Shown here piece by piece: positions 1 through 12,522 of a DNA stretch of 64,000 bases. Location of the stretch: the NCBI GenBank assembly GCA_034008185.1, contig CM067084.1, positions 71,892,612 to 71,956,611 of the forward strand, read 5' to 3'. Position 1 is the stretch's first letter, and each line of letters begins with the position of its first letter. Made by a program: the position numbers and the translations under genes. The notes under the pieces were generated by a model. It searched no databases and had not been told where the DNA came from. It was given only the letters and a program-made list of their open reading frames with translations. This DNA comes from Gorsachius magnificus (Eukaryota > Chordata > Aves > Pelecaniformes > Ardeidae).

Positions 1-2683
1 GTATTTTTACAAAGAATTTTTTAGTGTAGAAAATATCAAAATTTCTGGGGGCATCATGTCTGGAAAACAGCAATTTCCCCTTGTGAATATCTGTAGGTGA
101 AAAAATCAGGCTTCTCAATACCTCAAATCCTGCTTTGCACCTTCAGAACATTTTGTACCATGTGACATGAAATTCTCCAGGGTTCCACTTTAAAGCTTCA
201 CAGCAACTTTACATGTTTCACTTCCAGAAGTCTAATAAGGATTTGGAGAACAGCAAAAGGTTGGAGAGAGCATTACCTCCCAGGATTTGGATTTGAGCTC
301 TGATGTCTGCTTTTCCTGTGTTTTTTAATCAGTGAATGATGTAGGAAGCATCAATTTCTTTGGAGCTGAACATACAACAATAACACCATTTTATGTAAGT
401 AGAGCCAATTCAGCTTAGAAGAGAGGTCATGTGCTGCATTTTCTCTCCTCACAAAGAAATGTAAATTTGATCATACCCTTGATTACTGTGGGACACCACA
501 AGAAGTACATATGAGATGATGAGAAGCATATGTATGAGTGGTATTGTGACTGTCAAAGACAGTATATCACAGATATCAAGACCCCAGGGCTAAGGCTTTT
601 CAGGCTTGCTTTAGCTGAATGTTTCTTGACCTGCCTAGAGCTTTGGTTTTGCTTGCTTTAGTGATTTTTTTTTTCCAACCAGGTGGCTATAAATCATTTT
701 ACTTTTGTTTATCTTTGTATGGTAAGACCATAGCTTTGATATAGGCAGTAGTAACAAGTAGCTGTTCTGTGTAGGATGAGCTATTTAGGACTCTACCATA
801 AGGTATAGAGAAGTACAGGCCTGGTTTGATAGCAGAAGCTATCTGTCTCCTCTACAGGATGACTTGTAGAGTATGGGCATGGGATGATAAAAGATGGGAC
901 ACAGCCTGGCCCCAAGGCTATAAATGACTCACCGATGGTCATTTGGAGAAGTGCAGACCTAGAGCTGGACAAAAGCCCAGCTAATACAGAAAACAAAGAA
1001 ATAGTATCCAGCATACATAAAAGGCACCGTGTGTAGGAAGATCAGATGTAACATGGAGCTGCAGACAAATGAAGACCAAGGTGTAAAAGCTTGTTAGCAA
1101 ACATAAAAATTACCCCAAGTGGATCTTAGAACAAGGAAAAAGAAACCATTAGCATGACAGCACTGTTCTCTCAGCAATGGTCTCATGATGCTGATACCTC
1201 ACCATTCCCCCACGTGTGCACCAGGCTGAAGACATCAACCTTGGGACCCAACAGGGCTGTGGAAGGGTGAGCATAACACCGGGGAAAGGGATAGCTGCCA
1301 GAAAGTGTGTGTATTACAATTTTAACTGTATTGTATTTACTGAGGCATTTTCTGTATTGCAGTATTCATTTTCTTTTTCTTTCTTTTATTATTTTTTTTT
1401 TCTGTAGCAATCAAATTTGGACTTAAGTATTTGTCCTGGATGAGACTGTTAAGACTTCAATTATAGTAACAATAAAATACTGGTTTTACATGTGGGGTGT
1501 GTTTCCTTTTTGCCCATAACATGATTATGACTGTAGGGGTGCACTGATATTCCTAAACCAGCGTGCTGCCTGATGGGAATTTCACGTTTGTTTCATACAT
1601 GCCAAGAAGTGCTTCCCTTTTCAATATGGTTTTAATACTGATATCCCCATCCATCCCACTGGCGCAAACCCAATTCGTAAGATACATTCAACCTATGATT
1701 TCTGAAGCAAATTTTTCGTTTCCCTTTCCTGTTAGCCCCCTGCAGTGCTACTGCCTGACGATAACCATCACAGCACATTTCTACCAGCTCCTCCGCAGCT
1801 TGTTCCCACACTGCATCTTCAGGGAAGAAGAAAAACAGCCAAGATACAGAACAGTTATTCTGCCTCCCCAAAGGTCTATGTGTTTAACAAACTAGTCCTC
1901 ATAAAGCTGAAAAGGGCAAAAGCAAGGATACTGTTGCTAGTTTGATGTGCCAGTAATCATATTTCAACCAATAACTCAGAAACTACAACAGCTTGAGAAA
2001 GAAAAATGCAACTCAGCAAAAGGACTTGGTTAATTTTAAAATGAAATTATCTTAACCATTAAATTTAAAATTTTTCAGTCAACACTATATTAAACCTACC
2101 CAGGGAACACGTATCAATAAATATTTAAAAAGAAAAAAAAATAAAGGTATTTTAACAATTTTCACTAAAATAATACCTCTGTGATGGCACACACACATGC
2201 AGACACTGAAGGACTTGTTCTTCTAGACAATTTGGTAGTTTTAATGTGGTTGTGTGAGACTGAATGCCATCTGTAAGAACTCTTACTTGACAATCACTTG
2301 AATTGGAGAATGAAACAGCAGTACCATCCCTGAGAAAGGAGGGAAACCTTTCTAGACCACTGTGAGCAGAACCAGCAAACAAACCTCCCACTGGGAACAA
2401 ACCTGTCTACTTGCTAATATGCTTTATTCTTGACGAGTTTTATGCAGAGAGGTTCTGTGTCATTAGCTAACACAAATCCAGGTTCAAAGCGATCTTTGAA
2501 GTGACAAACCTAAAATGACAGGGGATGGAAAAATAAACTGTGTACCCAGCAAGGCAGAGCTCTCTTTAATGATGAGTGTAGCTGGAATACACAACAGAGC
2601 AGAAATATTAGCTTTAAGGCCCATTGTACAAACAATGTTCAATGAGTAGTTATGAGTTAATGAATGATATATGCAGGGATTGC
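1..2683. other. Unique non-coding DNA, no gene seen
   Basis: Open frames here are at most about 110 codons, overlap each other on both strands and show no recognisable domain. The region contains a pyrimidine-rich tract at about 1368-1403 ending in CTGTAG, which looks like a splice acceptor, but no open exon with a donor follows it convincingly. An A-rich stretch lies near 2120-2145. No element boundary or tandem array was recognised. Confidence 0.6.
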
Positions 2684-3256
2684 TGTTGTGGTTTAACCCA
2701 GCAAGCAGCTAAACACCACCCAGCTGTTCGCTCACTCCCTCCCTGCACTCCCCCCCACCCCCAGTGGGATGGAGGAGAGAATCGGAAAAAAAGGAAGAAA
2801 AATTAAAATTAAAAAATGGGTTGAGATAAATAAAGTTTAATAGGACAGAAAAAGGTGGTGGTGGGGAGGAATAATAGTAATGATAAAAGAATATACAAAA
2901 TAAGTGATGCACAATGCAATTGCTCACCACCCGCCAACCAATGCCCAGCCAGTTCCTCAGCAGCAATTGACCCCCCAGCCAACTCCCCCCAGTTTCTATA
3001 CTGAGCATGATGTCATATAGTATGGGATAGCCCTTTGGTCAGTTTGGGTCATCTGTCCTGGCTGGGCCCCCTCCCAGCTTCTCACTGGCAGGGCATGGGA
3101 AGCTGAAAAGTCCTTGACTGGTGTAAGCACTACTTAGCCATAACTAAACCATCAGTGTGTTATTAACATTCTTCTCATCCTAAATCCAAAACACAGCACT
3201 ATGCCATCTACTAGAGGAAAAAAAACCACAACTCTATCCCAGCTGAAACCAGGACA
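2684..3256 (-). mobile_element. Solo LTR of an avian endogenous retrovirus, family A
   Basis: A 573-bp block begins TGTTGTGGTTTAACCC and ends AAACCAGGACA, giving the TG...CA termini of an LTR with a short imperfect terminal inverted repeat. It aligns along its length with the split LTR at 25308-26652; shared blocks include the start, a GGGTTGAGA segment, a GAGCATGA segment before the TATA-like site, and AATCCAAAACACAG near the end. Read on the minus strand it starts TGTCCTGGTTTCAGCT, the familiar 5' end of a solo LTR common in birds, so minus orientation is inferred. The expected TATA box reads AGTATAGAAA here and is probably mutated. No gag, pol or env flanks it, so it is a solo LTR. The flanking pentamers ATTGC and GTAGC do not match, so the target duplication is decayed or my ends are slightly off. 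Class III (ERVL-like) is suggested only by the 5-bp duplication of the sister copy. Confidence 0.85.
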
Positions 3257-6200
3257 GTAGCTCAAAGGGTGCCAAATTCTCATGACAGGGCTCCTGATGC
3301 TAAAGCCCATGACTTCTAGTGTTAAAGCCCTCAGATCATCCAGACTGTCATAGCATTTTTGGAAACAATGGTGCTGTGGTAATTTGCATCATTAGAGGGT
3401 TTGGTTTGTTGATTTTGTTGGAACATCTCATATACATGGAACATTGGGGCCTCAATTAGAAAAGGTAGGTCCACAGCAGGTAGAGTACTGCAGCCAAAAG
3501 GAATGGTAAGAATAAAGGCTGAGAGAGTAGGAGTAAATGATGGGATTAGCTTGGACAAGGTCAGGAAGAAGCAAAAATTATGAATGTATGCAGAGAAGTT
3601 TAAACCTGATGTGGTATTGAATGGGAGCCATTTGTACCCTGAGCTTGTGCAGCTGTTGAGGCAGCGACCTCCCTCTTCTCTGCTCCCAGGAAGTAAGCTC
3701 CAGCAGAATTCTCACATTAGGGTGTTTTCACAAAAGTTGCTCTATCTGTGTCTCTTAAACCAGATCTGACTTTACACAGGATTATCCTAAAACCTATGAT
3801 AAGACAGCTGGGATATGTTAGGGACAGAGCCCAATGCAGACATAAAAAGAAATCTCATGACTTCAAGAAAAGCATCCAAGCCCTGAGGCTGTGGGCACTG
3901 GGGTAAGTACGTCCTGTCCTCAGCTGTAATTTGTGTGAGGCCCGACCCTGGAGAATGTGAGTTTGCTTTGAAACCTCCTGTTGCAAGTCAGGCTCCCAGA
4001 CATTCATCAGCATCTGAATTAGGGCGTAATTTGAGTGCTGGCTGGCAGAAATGTCAACATCTTTTGGGCCAGGCAGCAAGATCTGAGCAAGTGCTTTGAG
4101 GATTTCCATGACATATGACCCTTGGCTCTAGTGGCTGGCATGGCAATGAGTTACCCTGGTCCCTTTGCGGATTTAGTCCTACACCCCCCAATACTTCTAT
4201 GAATCTGAGCACTGAGCTTTGATCTGCATCCTCTTTTCCTCCAGTCATGAGTGCTTTGTGATTGCTCTTTTATGTAACCTACAAGGACTGATGTCAGTTA
4301 TTGTTCTACGTTCTCTGCTTCGGGCACTTTAAACTCAGAAATTAAAGAACAAGAAGTTACCAAGGGCACATAGTATAAGGGCACATAGTATACACCTGAG
4401 ACCTGGGAGCCAACATCAGAATCAAGTGGCTTAACAGTTCAGAAAAGCGTTCAATCTCTCCTTGAAATCTCCTACTGAAGCATCTAAAAGAGGCAAATTC
4501 TGTGCCTACTTTAAAAGAAGTTTCAAGGCAACTGGGATTTAAAGGTGAACTAGTTTGACTTTCAATAACAGCAACTGAAGGCAGAACAATAAAACATTAA
4601 CATTACACAAATTTATGAAAATTATTTGTTCCGTTTCAGTAAGGGAGAATGTAAATAACAGCAAACAGTGAATAATAACAGGAGTTCCTATTTATGTTTT
4701 CTGACAATACAAGAGCAAAAGAGCATTTGATTATAATGTGCAGCAATGCATTTACTTAGCTCCAAAGAAGCCATTGTCCCAGGATTTCACCAAGAGCAAA
4801 AGTAGAGGTTGGCTTGGCATTTTCTAGAGAAACAGTTTTTTTGTCAGAGAATGGCTGCTGGCTGAAATGTAGAATAGAACTTCAGAAACGTCTTTTGACA
4901 GAATTGGTTTCTCAAGTCTATGGTGGAAATACTGGTGAATAACAAAAAGAGAAACATCATTTTTTACCTGCTGTCCCACCAAACTAGCATGCTGGGCAAT
5001 GCACCTTGTTGGCATGCAGAGCATGTTCAAAACCTTGCTGCTACTTAGAATTTTAATTTCTTTCCACCTCTTCTTAAGCAAGTAGTATACAAAATGAGCT
5101 GTGAGCTCATTCTGTCTGACCCAGCAGGATGCCTACCAGTTACAGAAAATAGCTACTAAAGGAGAGATCAACACAGGTGTGGAAGGAGAAAGGATTCAAG
5201 CCACAACTTTGCATTCAAGCACATACTTCAGCTACAAAGCAGAGGGAACTTTCCTCTTCACAAAATGCTTAGAAAATTTTTGAACATAAATTTACTTTTA
5301 AATTGCCTTTTTTTTTCTTTCTCAGCCATCCACTTAATACTTAACAATGCTAAAAAAGAATTAGCCATCAATGCAGACACTGGAACCATTAACAAACATG
5401 TTGTATATATTTTTACTCTGCTTTAAAAAATACTGAGTGTACTCCAAACACAGTGGCCAAAGAAAACAGCCTTTGGTAGCTTGTGTAATATATCTTCCTC
5501 CATGCTGATTCCCATTTACCTGCTGTTGTCTCCTGTCAAAAATAGAACCAGACATCATTACAGCTCTCATCCAGCATGACCATCTGTATACTTACAAAAA
5601 AGATACACAAAGACTAGTATAAACTGTCATCATGTACCTACTGTTGCAAAATATTTGTAGTGCTAACCAAAAAACCAGTATAATTTTAATGTACTTGTTT
5701 CATAGCAATGCTATATGACATATTAGGCCCTTCACTTCCTCATCGGACAGCAAAAATCATAATCAGAAGCGTCCAAGTACTGTTGATGCCAGACAGAATA
5801 CCACATTATGTGCAAATTGGGAAGTATTTACACATTTATGACCTCTGAAATTTTATTTCCTTCATGTCATTCGTATAATGTGTAAACAGGTTGAACTAAG
5901 ACTACTATAATGCTGCATTTTTGATAGCACTGAAAAGATGTTTTGTAAGAAAGGGGCCAGGTGATTCCATTGCCCTCCAGTTAAAAAAATGATCACATGG
6001 TAAACCTTCAAATAGATTCACGTGATTTCCACTAACCCTGTTTAAACAGAGGTTTGGACAGTCACTGTGCTCTTTACGTGCAGAGACAAGAACACACGAT
6101 TTTCAAAAACTGCCCTCCTGTGCACTTTAAACCATAGAAAAACTGCATAGCAAGAGTGGTGAATCTCACCTATTTCTAACTGGGCTGTGAAACCTTGTGC

Positions 6201-7112
6201 ATCCAGTCACTTGACTAAATAAACCCTTGTGCTCTCAAACAGGAAAAATACCTGTACGTGAACAGACAAATTCTGGAAGCACTGGTGGTTGCCATTTATA
6301 ATAGGGCTTCTGGATTCCCCCTGCGTTCCCACTGGGGATGGAAATAGTGTTAAATACCATATGAACACCAGATTGATTTCATTTTAGAAACAGACAAATT
6401 GGACACGTGAAGCAGAAAGGCAAATGCCTTCTTTGAAATATCTTTAATACTGTGGCATTCTCTGTCTGTAATTACTAACCCTCTTTTTAATTGCTTGCTA
6501 GCCATGACCAGGCTCTGCTGCACGATATAAAATTAGTAACACTCTATTCACAAGACTTCCTGGGCAATCTTTCTTTTCCAGAAATATGTTGACTTCCTGA
6601 AGAATGATGAAAAGGTCTGACTGTACAGTAGTATGGCTGTACTTTTCTTTGATGTACTTAGAAATGTCACATGTTAAAAGAATAAACAACACTATAATTG
6701 CTACATAGAACTAAAGTAGGTCTAGAAGTTGCATTATGCCATGAAAACTGTGACAAAAGCTGTAAAAAAAATTACTTTAGCTCAAACACCTTCACAGTCT
6801 GGCTCAGAAAAACAACAAACTGAAATCAGCGTTCTAGATCTTGGGGACTGAATGCCCCTAGTGCTTTGGGCTAAATGGACAAATGTGGGTGTGAAAATAA
6901 TGCTTTAAACACTGTGTTTTCCAGGTAAGTGGCTCAGTGCTTCTCCAGGCAATCTTCATATGCTTTTCTCTAAGGCAGTTGCTATTAGTGCTCTCAAACC
7001 ATATTTTCATTGCCTAAACCAAATGCACACACAAAACCAAGTGTAATCCAGTAATCTTTAATAATCCAGGGTCAGATTTTACCATTTCATGTGAATTGAT
7101 GGGAATGTCCCC
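3257..7112. other. Unique non-coding DNA with a small tandem duplication
   Basis: No open frame exceeds about 90 codons and none resembles a known protein. The only structure noted is a short tandem duplication at 4362-4391, annotated separately. The composition is moderately AT-rich, typical of avian introns or intergenic DNA. Confidence 0.55.
4362..4391. repeat. Perfect 15-bp tandem duplication
   Basis: The unit AAGGGCACATAGTAT occurs twice head to tail without mismatch. Its perfection suggests a recent slippage event. No function is implied. Confidence 0.9.
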
Positions 7113-7530
7113 AGAATCATAGAATCATTAAGGTTGGAAAAGACCTCCGAGATCATCAAGTCCAACTGTCAACCCAACACCCCCATGCCTACTAAACCAT
7201 GTCCCGAAGTGCCACGTCTACATGGTTTTTGAACACCTACAGGGATGGTGACTCCACCCCCTCTCTGGGCAGCCTGTTCCAATGTTTGACCACTCTTTCA
7301 GTGAAGAAATTTTTCGTAATATTGAACTGAATTCTCCCCTGATGCAACTTGAGGCCATTTCCCCTTGTCTTATCACCCGTTACATGGGAGAAGAGACCGA
7401 CAGCCACCTCACTACAACGTCCTGTCAGGGAGCTGTAGGGAGTGACGTGTCCCCTCAGCCTCCTCTTCTCCAGACTAAACACCCCCAGTTCCCTCAGCCG
7501 CTCCTCCTAAGACTTGTGCTCCAGTCCCTA
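7113..7530 (-). mobile_element. CR1 LINE, 5'-truncated 3' fragment
   Basis: On the forward strand the block starts AGAATCATAGAATCATTAAGG, the reverse complement of a CR1 3' tail, and runs into the C-terminal part of CR1 ORF2 read on the minus strand. Between 7237 and 7482 one frame still reads the typical CR1 carboxy-terminal pattern ([35 protein letters not shown]). The reading frame upstream is damaged, and the element breaks off near 7530 beside AT-rich unique DNA. It belongs to a different subfamily from the intact element at 9401-12880, judged by its 3' untranslated sequence. It is a dead-on-arrival copy, as usual for CR1 because target-primed reverse transcription often stops early. Confidence 0.93.
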
Positions 7531-9400
7531 GTGAATAAATTGTTCAGCAGTTGTTTTTTATTTTCAGCATCAAATTGGCTTTTGTAGTGGAATTAAATGA
7601 TGGGAAGTCACATAGGAAACTCAAAAGCACATGAAGAACTGATTTAAACTACAGAATACTTTGATATATCACTGCTGCAAGCATGTCCTGCAAGGTTTAC
7701 CTATCAAAAGTGTATCAACAATCTCTGGTATGTTGCACTTTCCAGACATAGAGAGGATTATTTTCTCATAATTATCAGAAGAAAACTACATCTTTCTTTG
7801 ATACAGGATCAATTTCTACTCCTGAAGTAGAATGAAGGTATAGGCAAAGTCCTCGTGTGGTATCCAAAAAGTGACAGTGCTTTCCTCATTCCCCCAGAAA
7901 TTCCTCTCAAAGCTTTTGAAAGAAAGGAGGCTGGCACTGAGATGAAGGTATCTTTCCCTCTTCCAGATGGTTTGTAAGCAGCTGAAAGGGAAGGCAGAAG
8001 CAAAGGAACTGGAGGATGACTTCAGTCCAAACCAGGATCTAGTTCAAGCCTTGGGTAAAACTCTGGAGCTTCCTACAGTGTCAAGGTGGGTGGGGGACTT
8101 TGCTCATTTTCATTTTTCATAGCTATCTCCTAGAAAATATTTATTTCAAAATGTGGCCAGGTTGTTAAATGGCATGATTTGCTTCAAGATACCAACCTCT
8201 AAAGACATCTTAAAGATACCAGAAACAGTCCCACGTCATAAGTTTGCCTCCGTTTCCCTTCAGATTTTTATTTTCTCTGTTTTATACCTTAATAATTTTT
8301 TATATTCTCAAATTTTCTGGTTTACCCCACCCCACCCCAAATCCACATCTCCCATTGCCTATGGCAACACTGTCGTTTTTAGCCACCAGACAGGCTATAA
8401 CATGTTTTAGGTGGCAGAAACTTCCTTTTTCTTACTTGTTGACCAGGCAACTAAGAATACAAAAGGCATGAAGACCAAAGAGGGACCTGACCATAGCACA
8501 AAATTAGCTAGACTATGTCCTGCATTTGGAGTGAGAACATTAGTTCTGGTGCATTTATCTAATCTGTGTTTTATATTATCCACCCAGTAGCTAGAAAAGA
8601 TAAATAATTCCAAACACGTCCATTGGACCAGATCCCTCAACAAATTTGCAAGCCAAAAGGCAGGACCAGTCTGTGTGAATGACTTTGCAACACAGATGAC
8701 CACATCTGTTCCCTGCCCTGATGCTGGCCATTGTCATGTTTTATATGGATATAAAGCAAAAGAAAGCTTCACTGAGAGATAATATTAAGATGCCTTTGTA
8801 TATGTGTTTAAGTCTACCCAAGTCTGAGTGTATCAGGTGGAAAAGCTGAAAAATACTTGAAAATATAATAAACAATGGAGTCTGGTAAGTGATGATATTT
8901 TCATACTGAAATAAAAACATGAAATAGGATTAGGAGGTGCTGTGCAGGACTTGAAAGCATCTGCAATCTGTTTGGTCCTACCAAAAATAAGGACCCAGCA
9001 AAGAAATGTATCTCAAGTGGTGACGGGTCAATGACAAGCTCCAAATTCCAGGTCTGAGTCTGAATTTGATATTGATGTAACGGTGATACAGTCTGTGCTG
9101 CAGGGAGAGCTGGCAACATAGCAAATGTTTCTGGATATGCAGGCAAAGCTGCATTACTGGTATACGTTGGCACTTAATGACTGGTTTCACAGCAGGGTAA
9201 ATTAAGGGCAATACTCTGCCAGTCATGTTTTTAACTGCTGAGTTTTGGAAAAAAATTTAAGTACAGCCCTAGTTGGAGTGGGTATGACCCATGCGGAGGT
9301 CACCAGGATAGGACTTCATAAAGACCTATGGAAAAGACCTGTGCAACCACCACGACTTATGAAGCACCACAGCTGGCTCGCTGAATTTCAATAGCACCGG
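7531..9400. other. Unique non-coding DNA
   Basis: This lies between two CR1 copies. A C-rich run (CCCCACCCCACCCC) is at about 8325-8340. No domain-like open frame, repeat boundary or RNA gene was recognised. Frames up to about 98 codons occur on both strands and overlap, as expected by chance. Confidence 0.55.
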
Positions 9401-9490
9401 AATCATAGAATCATAGAATGTTTTGGGTTGGAAAGGACCCCTAGAGGTCATCTAGTCCAACCCCCCTGCAGTGAGCAGGGACACCACTAA
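9401..9490 (-). other. CR1 3' untranslated region and terminal repeat
   Basis: Directly after the ORF2 stop, in element orientation, comes a short block ending in ATTCTATGATTCTATGATT. In this clade the 3' region and its short repeat are thought to be recognised by the element's own reverse transcriptase at the start of target-primed copying. The tail has no poly(A), which separates CR1 from L1-type LINEs. Confidence 0.9.
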
Positions 9491-12400
9491 CTAGATCAGG
9501 TTGCTCAGAGCCCCATCCAACCTGGCCTTGAATGTTCCCAGGGATGGGGCCTCCACCACCTCTCTGGGCAACCTGTTCCAGTGTTTCACCACCCTCGTTG
9601 TAAAGAATTTCCTCCTTATATCCAGTCTAAACCTACCCTGCTTCAGTTTAAAACCATTACCCCTTGTCCTGTCACAGCTGGCCCTACTAAAAAGATTATC
9701 CCCATCTTTCCTATAGGCCCCCTTTAGATACTGAAAGGCCGTAATCAGGTCTCCCCGCAGCCTTCTCTTCTCCAGGCTGAACAAGCCCAACTCCCTCAGC
9801 CTGTCCTCATGGGAGAGGTGCTCCAGCCCTCGGATCATTTTTGTAGCCCTCCTCTGGACCCGCTCCAACAGTTCCATGTCCTTCTTGTGCTGAGGGCTCC
9901 AGAGCTGGACGCAGTACTCCAGGTGAGGTCTCACCAGGGCAGAGTAGAGGGGCAGAATCACCTCCCTCAACCTGCTGGCCACGCTTCTCCTGATGCAGCC
10001 CAGAGTACGGTTGGCCTTCTGGGCTGCCAGCGCACATTGCCGGCTCATGTCCAGCTTTTCATCCACCAGCACCCCCAAGTCCCTCTCGGCATGGCTGCTC
10101 TCGATCCTTTCTTCCCCCAGCCTGTACTGATACTGGGGGTTACCCCGACCCAGGTGCAGGACCTTGCACTTGGCCTTTTTGAACGTCATGAGGTTCACAC
10201 AGGCCCACCTCTCCAGCCTGTCCAGGTCTCTCTGGATGACATCCCGGCCTTCTGGTGTGTCAACCGCACCACTCAGTTTGGTGTCATCCGCAAACTTGCT
10301 GAGGGTGCATTCGATCTCACTGTCTAAGTCATTGATGAATATATTGAACAGCACCGGTCCCAGTACAGACCCCTGAGGGACACCACTCGTCACCGGTCTC
10401 CATCCGGACATCGAGCCATTGACCACTACCCTCTGGATGTGGCCATCCAGCCAGTTCCTTATCCACCGAACAGTCCACCCATCAAATCCATAGCTCTCCA
10501 ATTTAGACAGAAGGATGTTGTGGGGGACCGTGTCAAAGGCTTTGCAGAAGTCCAGATAGATGACATCCATTGGTTTTCCCTTGTCCACTGATGCTGTCAC
10601 ACCATCATAGAAAGTCACTAGGTTCGTCAGGCAGGACTTGCCCTTGGTGAAGCCATGCTGGCTATCTCGAATTATCTCCCTGGCCTCCATGTGCCTTAGC
10701 ATAGCTTCTAGGAGGATCTGTTCCATGATCTTCCCAGGCACAGAGGTGAGGCTGACAGGTCGGTAGTTCCCAGGGTCTTCTTTTCTACCCCTTTTGAAAA
10801 TGGGCACAATGTTTCCCTTTTTCCAGTCACCAGGGACTTCACCTGACTGCCATGACTTTTCAAATATCATGGAGAGTGGCTTGGCGACTACATCGGCCAA
10901 TTCCCTCAGGACTCTGGGATGCATCTCATCAGGTCCTATGGACTTATGTGCGTTCAGGTTCCTCAGGTGGTCACGAACCTGATCTTCTCCTACAGCAGGA
11001 AGGGTTTTGCCCTCCCAGTCCCCCTCATGCCATCCATCAACTTGGGTGGGGTGGGGAGAGAGGTTCCCAGTGAAGACTGAGGCAAAAAAGTTGTTGAGTA
11101 CCTCAGCCTTCTCCTCATCTACTGTTACCAGCTTGCCAGTCTCGCTCATCAGAGGCAGTACACTTTCTTTAACCATCCTTTTCTGGCTGATATACCTGTA
11201 GAAACCCTTCTTGTTATTCTTTGCATCCCTAGCCAAGTTTAGCTCCAGCTGAGCCTTGGCTTTCCTGACCCCATTCCTACACAACTGGACCGCATCCCTA
11301 TACTCTTCCCAGGATGCCTGTCCCTGCTTCCACTGCCTGCGCAGTTCCCTCTTCCTCCTTAGTTTGACCAGCATCTCTCGTCTCAGCCATGCCGGTCTCT
11401 TCCCTTTGCCCGATTTCTTATACCTGGGGATCAAGAGCTCTTGCGCTCTGTGGATAACATCCTTAAAGATCTGCCAGCTCTGTTCTGTTCCCCTGTCCCT
11501 GAGGACCGTTTCCCAGGGAGTCCTTCCAACTATCTCCTTGAGGAGCTGGAAGTTTGCTTTTCTAAAATTCAGGGTCCTGACTATACTCTTTGTTCTTCCC
11601 ATTTCCCTCTGGAGCGTGAGCTCTACCAGCGCATGATCACTGCAACCCAAGCTGCCTCCGATCTTGACATTTCCGATGAGCTCACTTGCATTGGTGACCA
11701 CCAGGTCCAGTATCGCATCCCCTCGGGTAGGGGTGTCTATTACCTGGCTTAAGAAGTTGTCCTCAATGCACTCAAGAAACCTGCTGGATTGCCTACAGCT
11801 TGCCGTGTTGGTTTTCCAGCAGATGTCAGGGTGGTTGAAGTCCCCCAGCAGGACGAGAGCCTGAGAGCACGAAGCCTCCCGGAGTTGGAGGAAGAACGCT
11901 TCGTCAGTCGGCTCCTCTTGATCTGGCGGCCTGTAGTAGACACCAAGGACCAGGTTCCCTTTGTTGCCTCTCTCTCTGATTCTTACCCATAAGCTTTCGA
12001 CCTGCTCGTGGCTATTCTTCAGGGCCAGCTCTTCACACTCTAATGATTTCTTGATGTAAAGGGCAACGCCTCCGCCCCTCCTTCCTCGCCTGTCCCTTCT
12101 GAACAGCCTGTAGCCATCAATAGCTACATTCCAGTCGTGGGATTCATCCCACCAAGTTTCCATAATGGCAATCAGGTCGTAGCTTTCTAGCAGCACGATA
12201 GCTTCCAACTCCTCTTGTTTGTTTCCCATGCTGCGTGTGTTTGTATAGAGGCATTTCATATGAGCTGTCGGCCTCGTCACCTTCATAGCAGAACACCCCT
12301 CATTTACTTTGAGGTGTTTCACGGGCTTTTCCTTGTTGGCTCCTACTACCTCAGGAGCCTCCGGCTCACCTCCGCCAGACGTCAACTTCTCTGCAGTGCC

Positions 12401-12520
12401 CCTGGCACACTGCTGGGCAACAGGTTGAAGGCTCATACTAGCCCCCAGTCCCTCTAACCCTTGCGTTTCATCCCCTAGCCTGTCACTGGCAAGCCCAATA
12501 GGTTCCCCTTCCCCCTTCAC
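9491..12520 (-). CDS. CR1 ORF2: endonuclease and reverse transcriptase, full length
   Basis: A 1009-codon frame without stop or frameshift. ORF2 nicks the target DNA and copies the element RNA into it. Residues about 88-305 form an APE-type endonuclease: N94 in YTNTRS, E121 in METWW, D227 and N229 in GDFN, D272 in ILDLVVTN, and S294-D295-H296 in GCSDH. The reverse transcriptase covers about 520-800: motif A with D657 in YLDFCKAFD, the [11 protein letters not shown] block at 712-722, and the catalytic D745-D746 in KFADDTKL. The C-terminal part (about 855-1009) carries [25 protein letters not shown] and [11 protein letters not shown]. All key residues I could check are present. The length fits CR1 ORF2 (about 900-1000 residues). 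The codon at 12520 is GTG; the first in-frame ATG is at 12436-12434, giving 981 residues. The frame is closed upstream by TGA at 12541-12539, so no upstream ATG exists. Whether it is expressed cannot be judged here. Confidence 0.96.
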   Translation of the reverse strand: MKGEGEPIGLASDRLGDETQGLEGLGASMSLQPVAQQCARGTAEKLTSGGGEPEAPEVVGANKEKPVKHLKVNEGCSAMKVTRPTAHMKCLYTNTRSMGNKQEELEAIVLLESYDLIAIMETWWDESHDWNVAIDGYRLFRRDRRGRRGGGVALYIKKSLECEELALKNSHEQVESLWVRIRERGNKGNLVLGVYYRPPDQEEPTDEAFFLQLREASCSQALVLLGDFNHPDICWKTNTASCRQSSRFLECIEDNFLSQVIDTPTRGDAILDLVVTNASELIGNVKIGGSLGCSDHALVELTLQREMGRTKSIVRTLNFRKANFQLLKEIVGRTPWETVLRDRGTEQSWQIFKDVIHRAQELLIPRYKKSGKGKRPAWLRREMLVKLRRKRELRRQWKQGQASWEEYRDAVQLCRNGVRKAKAQLELNLARDAKNNKKGFYRYISQKRMVKESVLPLMSETGKLVTVDEEKAEVLNNFFASVFTGNLSPHPTQVDGWHEGDWEGKTLPAVGEDQVRDHLRNLNAHKSIGPDEMHPRVLRELADVVAKPLSMIFEKSWQSGEVPGDWKKGNIVPIFKRGRKEDPGNYRPVSLTSVPGKIMEQILLEAMLRHMEAREIIRDSQHGFTKGKSCLTNLVTFYDGVTASVDKGKPMDVIYLDFCKAFDTVPHNILLSKLESYGFDGWTVRWIRNWLDGHIQRVVVNGSMSGWRPVTSGVPQGSVLGPVLFNIFINDLDSEIECTLSKFADDTKLSGAVDTPEGRDVIQRDLDRLERWACVNLMTFKKAKCKVLHLGRGNPQYQYRLGEERIESSHAERDLGVLVDEKLDMSRQCALAAQKANRTLGCIRRSVASRLREVILPLYSALVRPHLEYCVQLWSPQHKKDMELLERVQRRATKMIRGLEHLSHEDRLRELGLFSLEKRRLRGDLITAFQYLKGAYRKDGDNLFSRASCDRTRGNGFKLKQGRFRLDIRRKFFTTRVVKHWNRLPREVVEAPSLGTFKARLDGALSNLI

Positions 12521-12522
12521 AT

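Noticed and set aside
1368..1409. Pyrimidine tract ending CTGTAG, like a splice acceptor
   Set aside because: No open exon with a donor follows.
9809..10327. Long forward-strand frames inside the CR1
   Set aside because: They are antisense shadows of ORF2, which is GC-rich and therefore low in stops on both strands.
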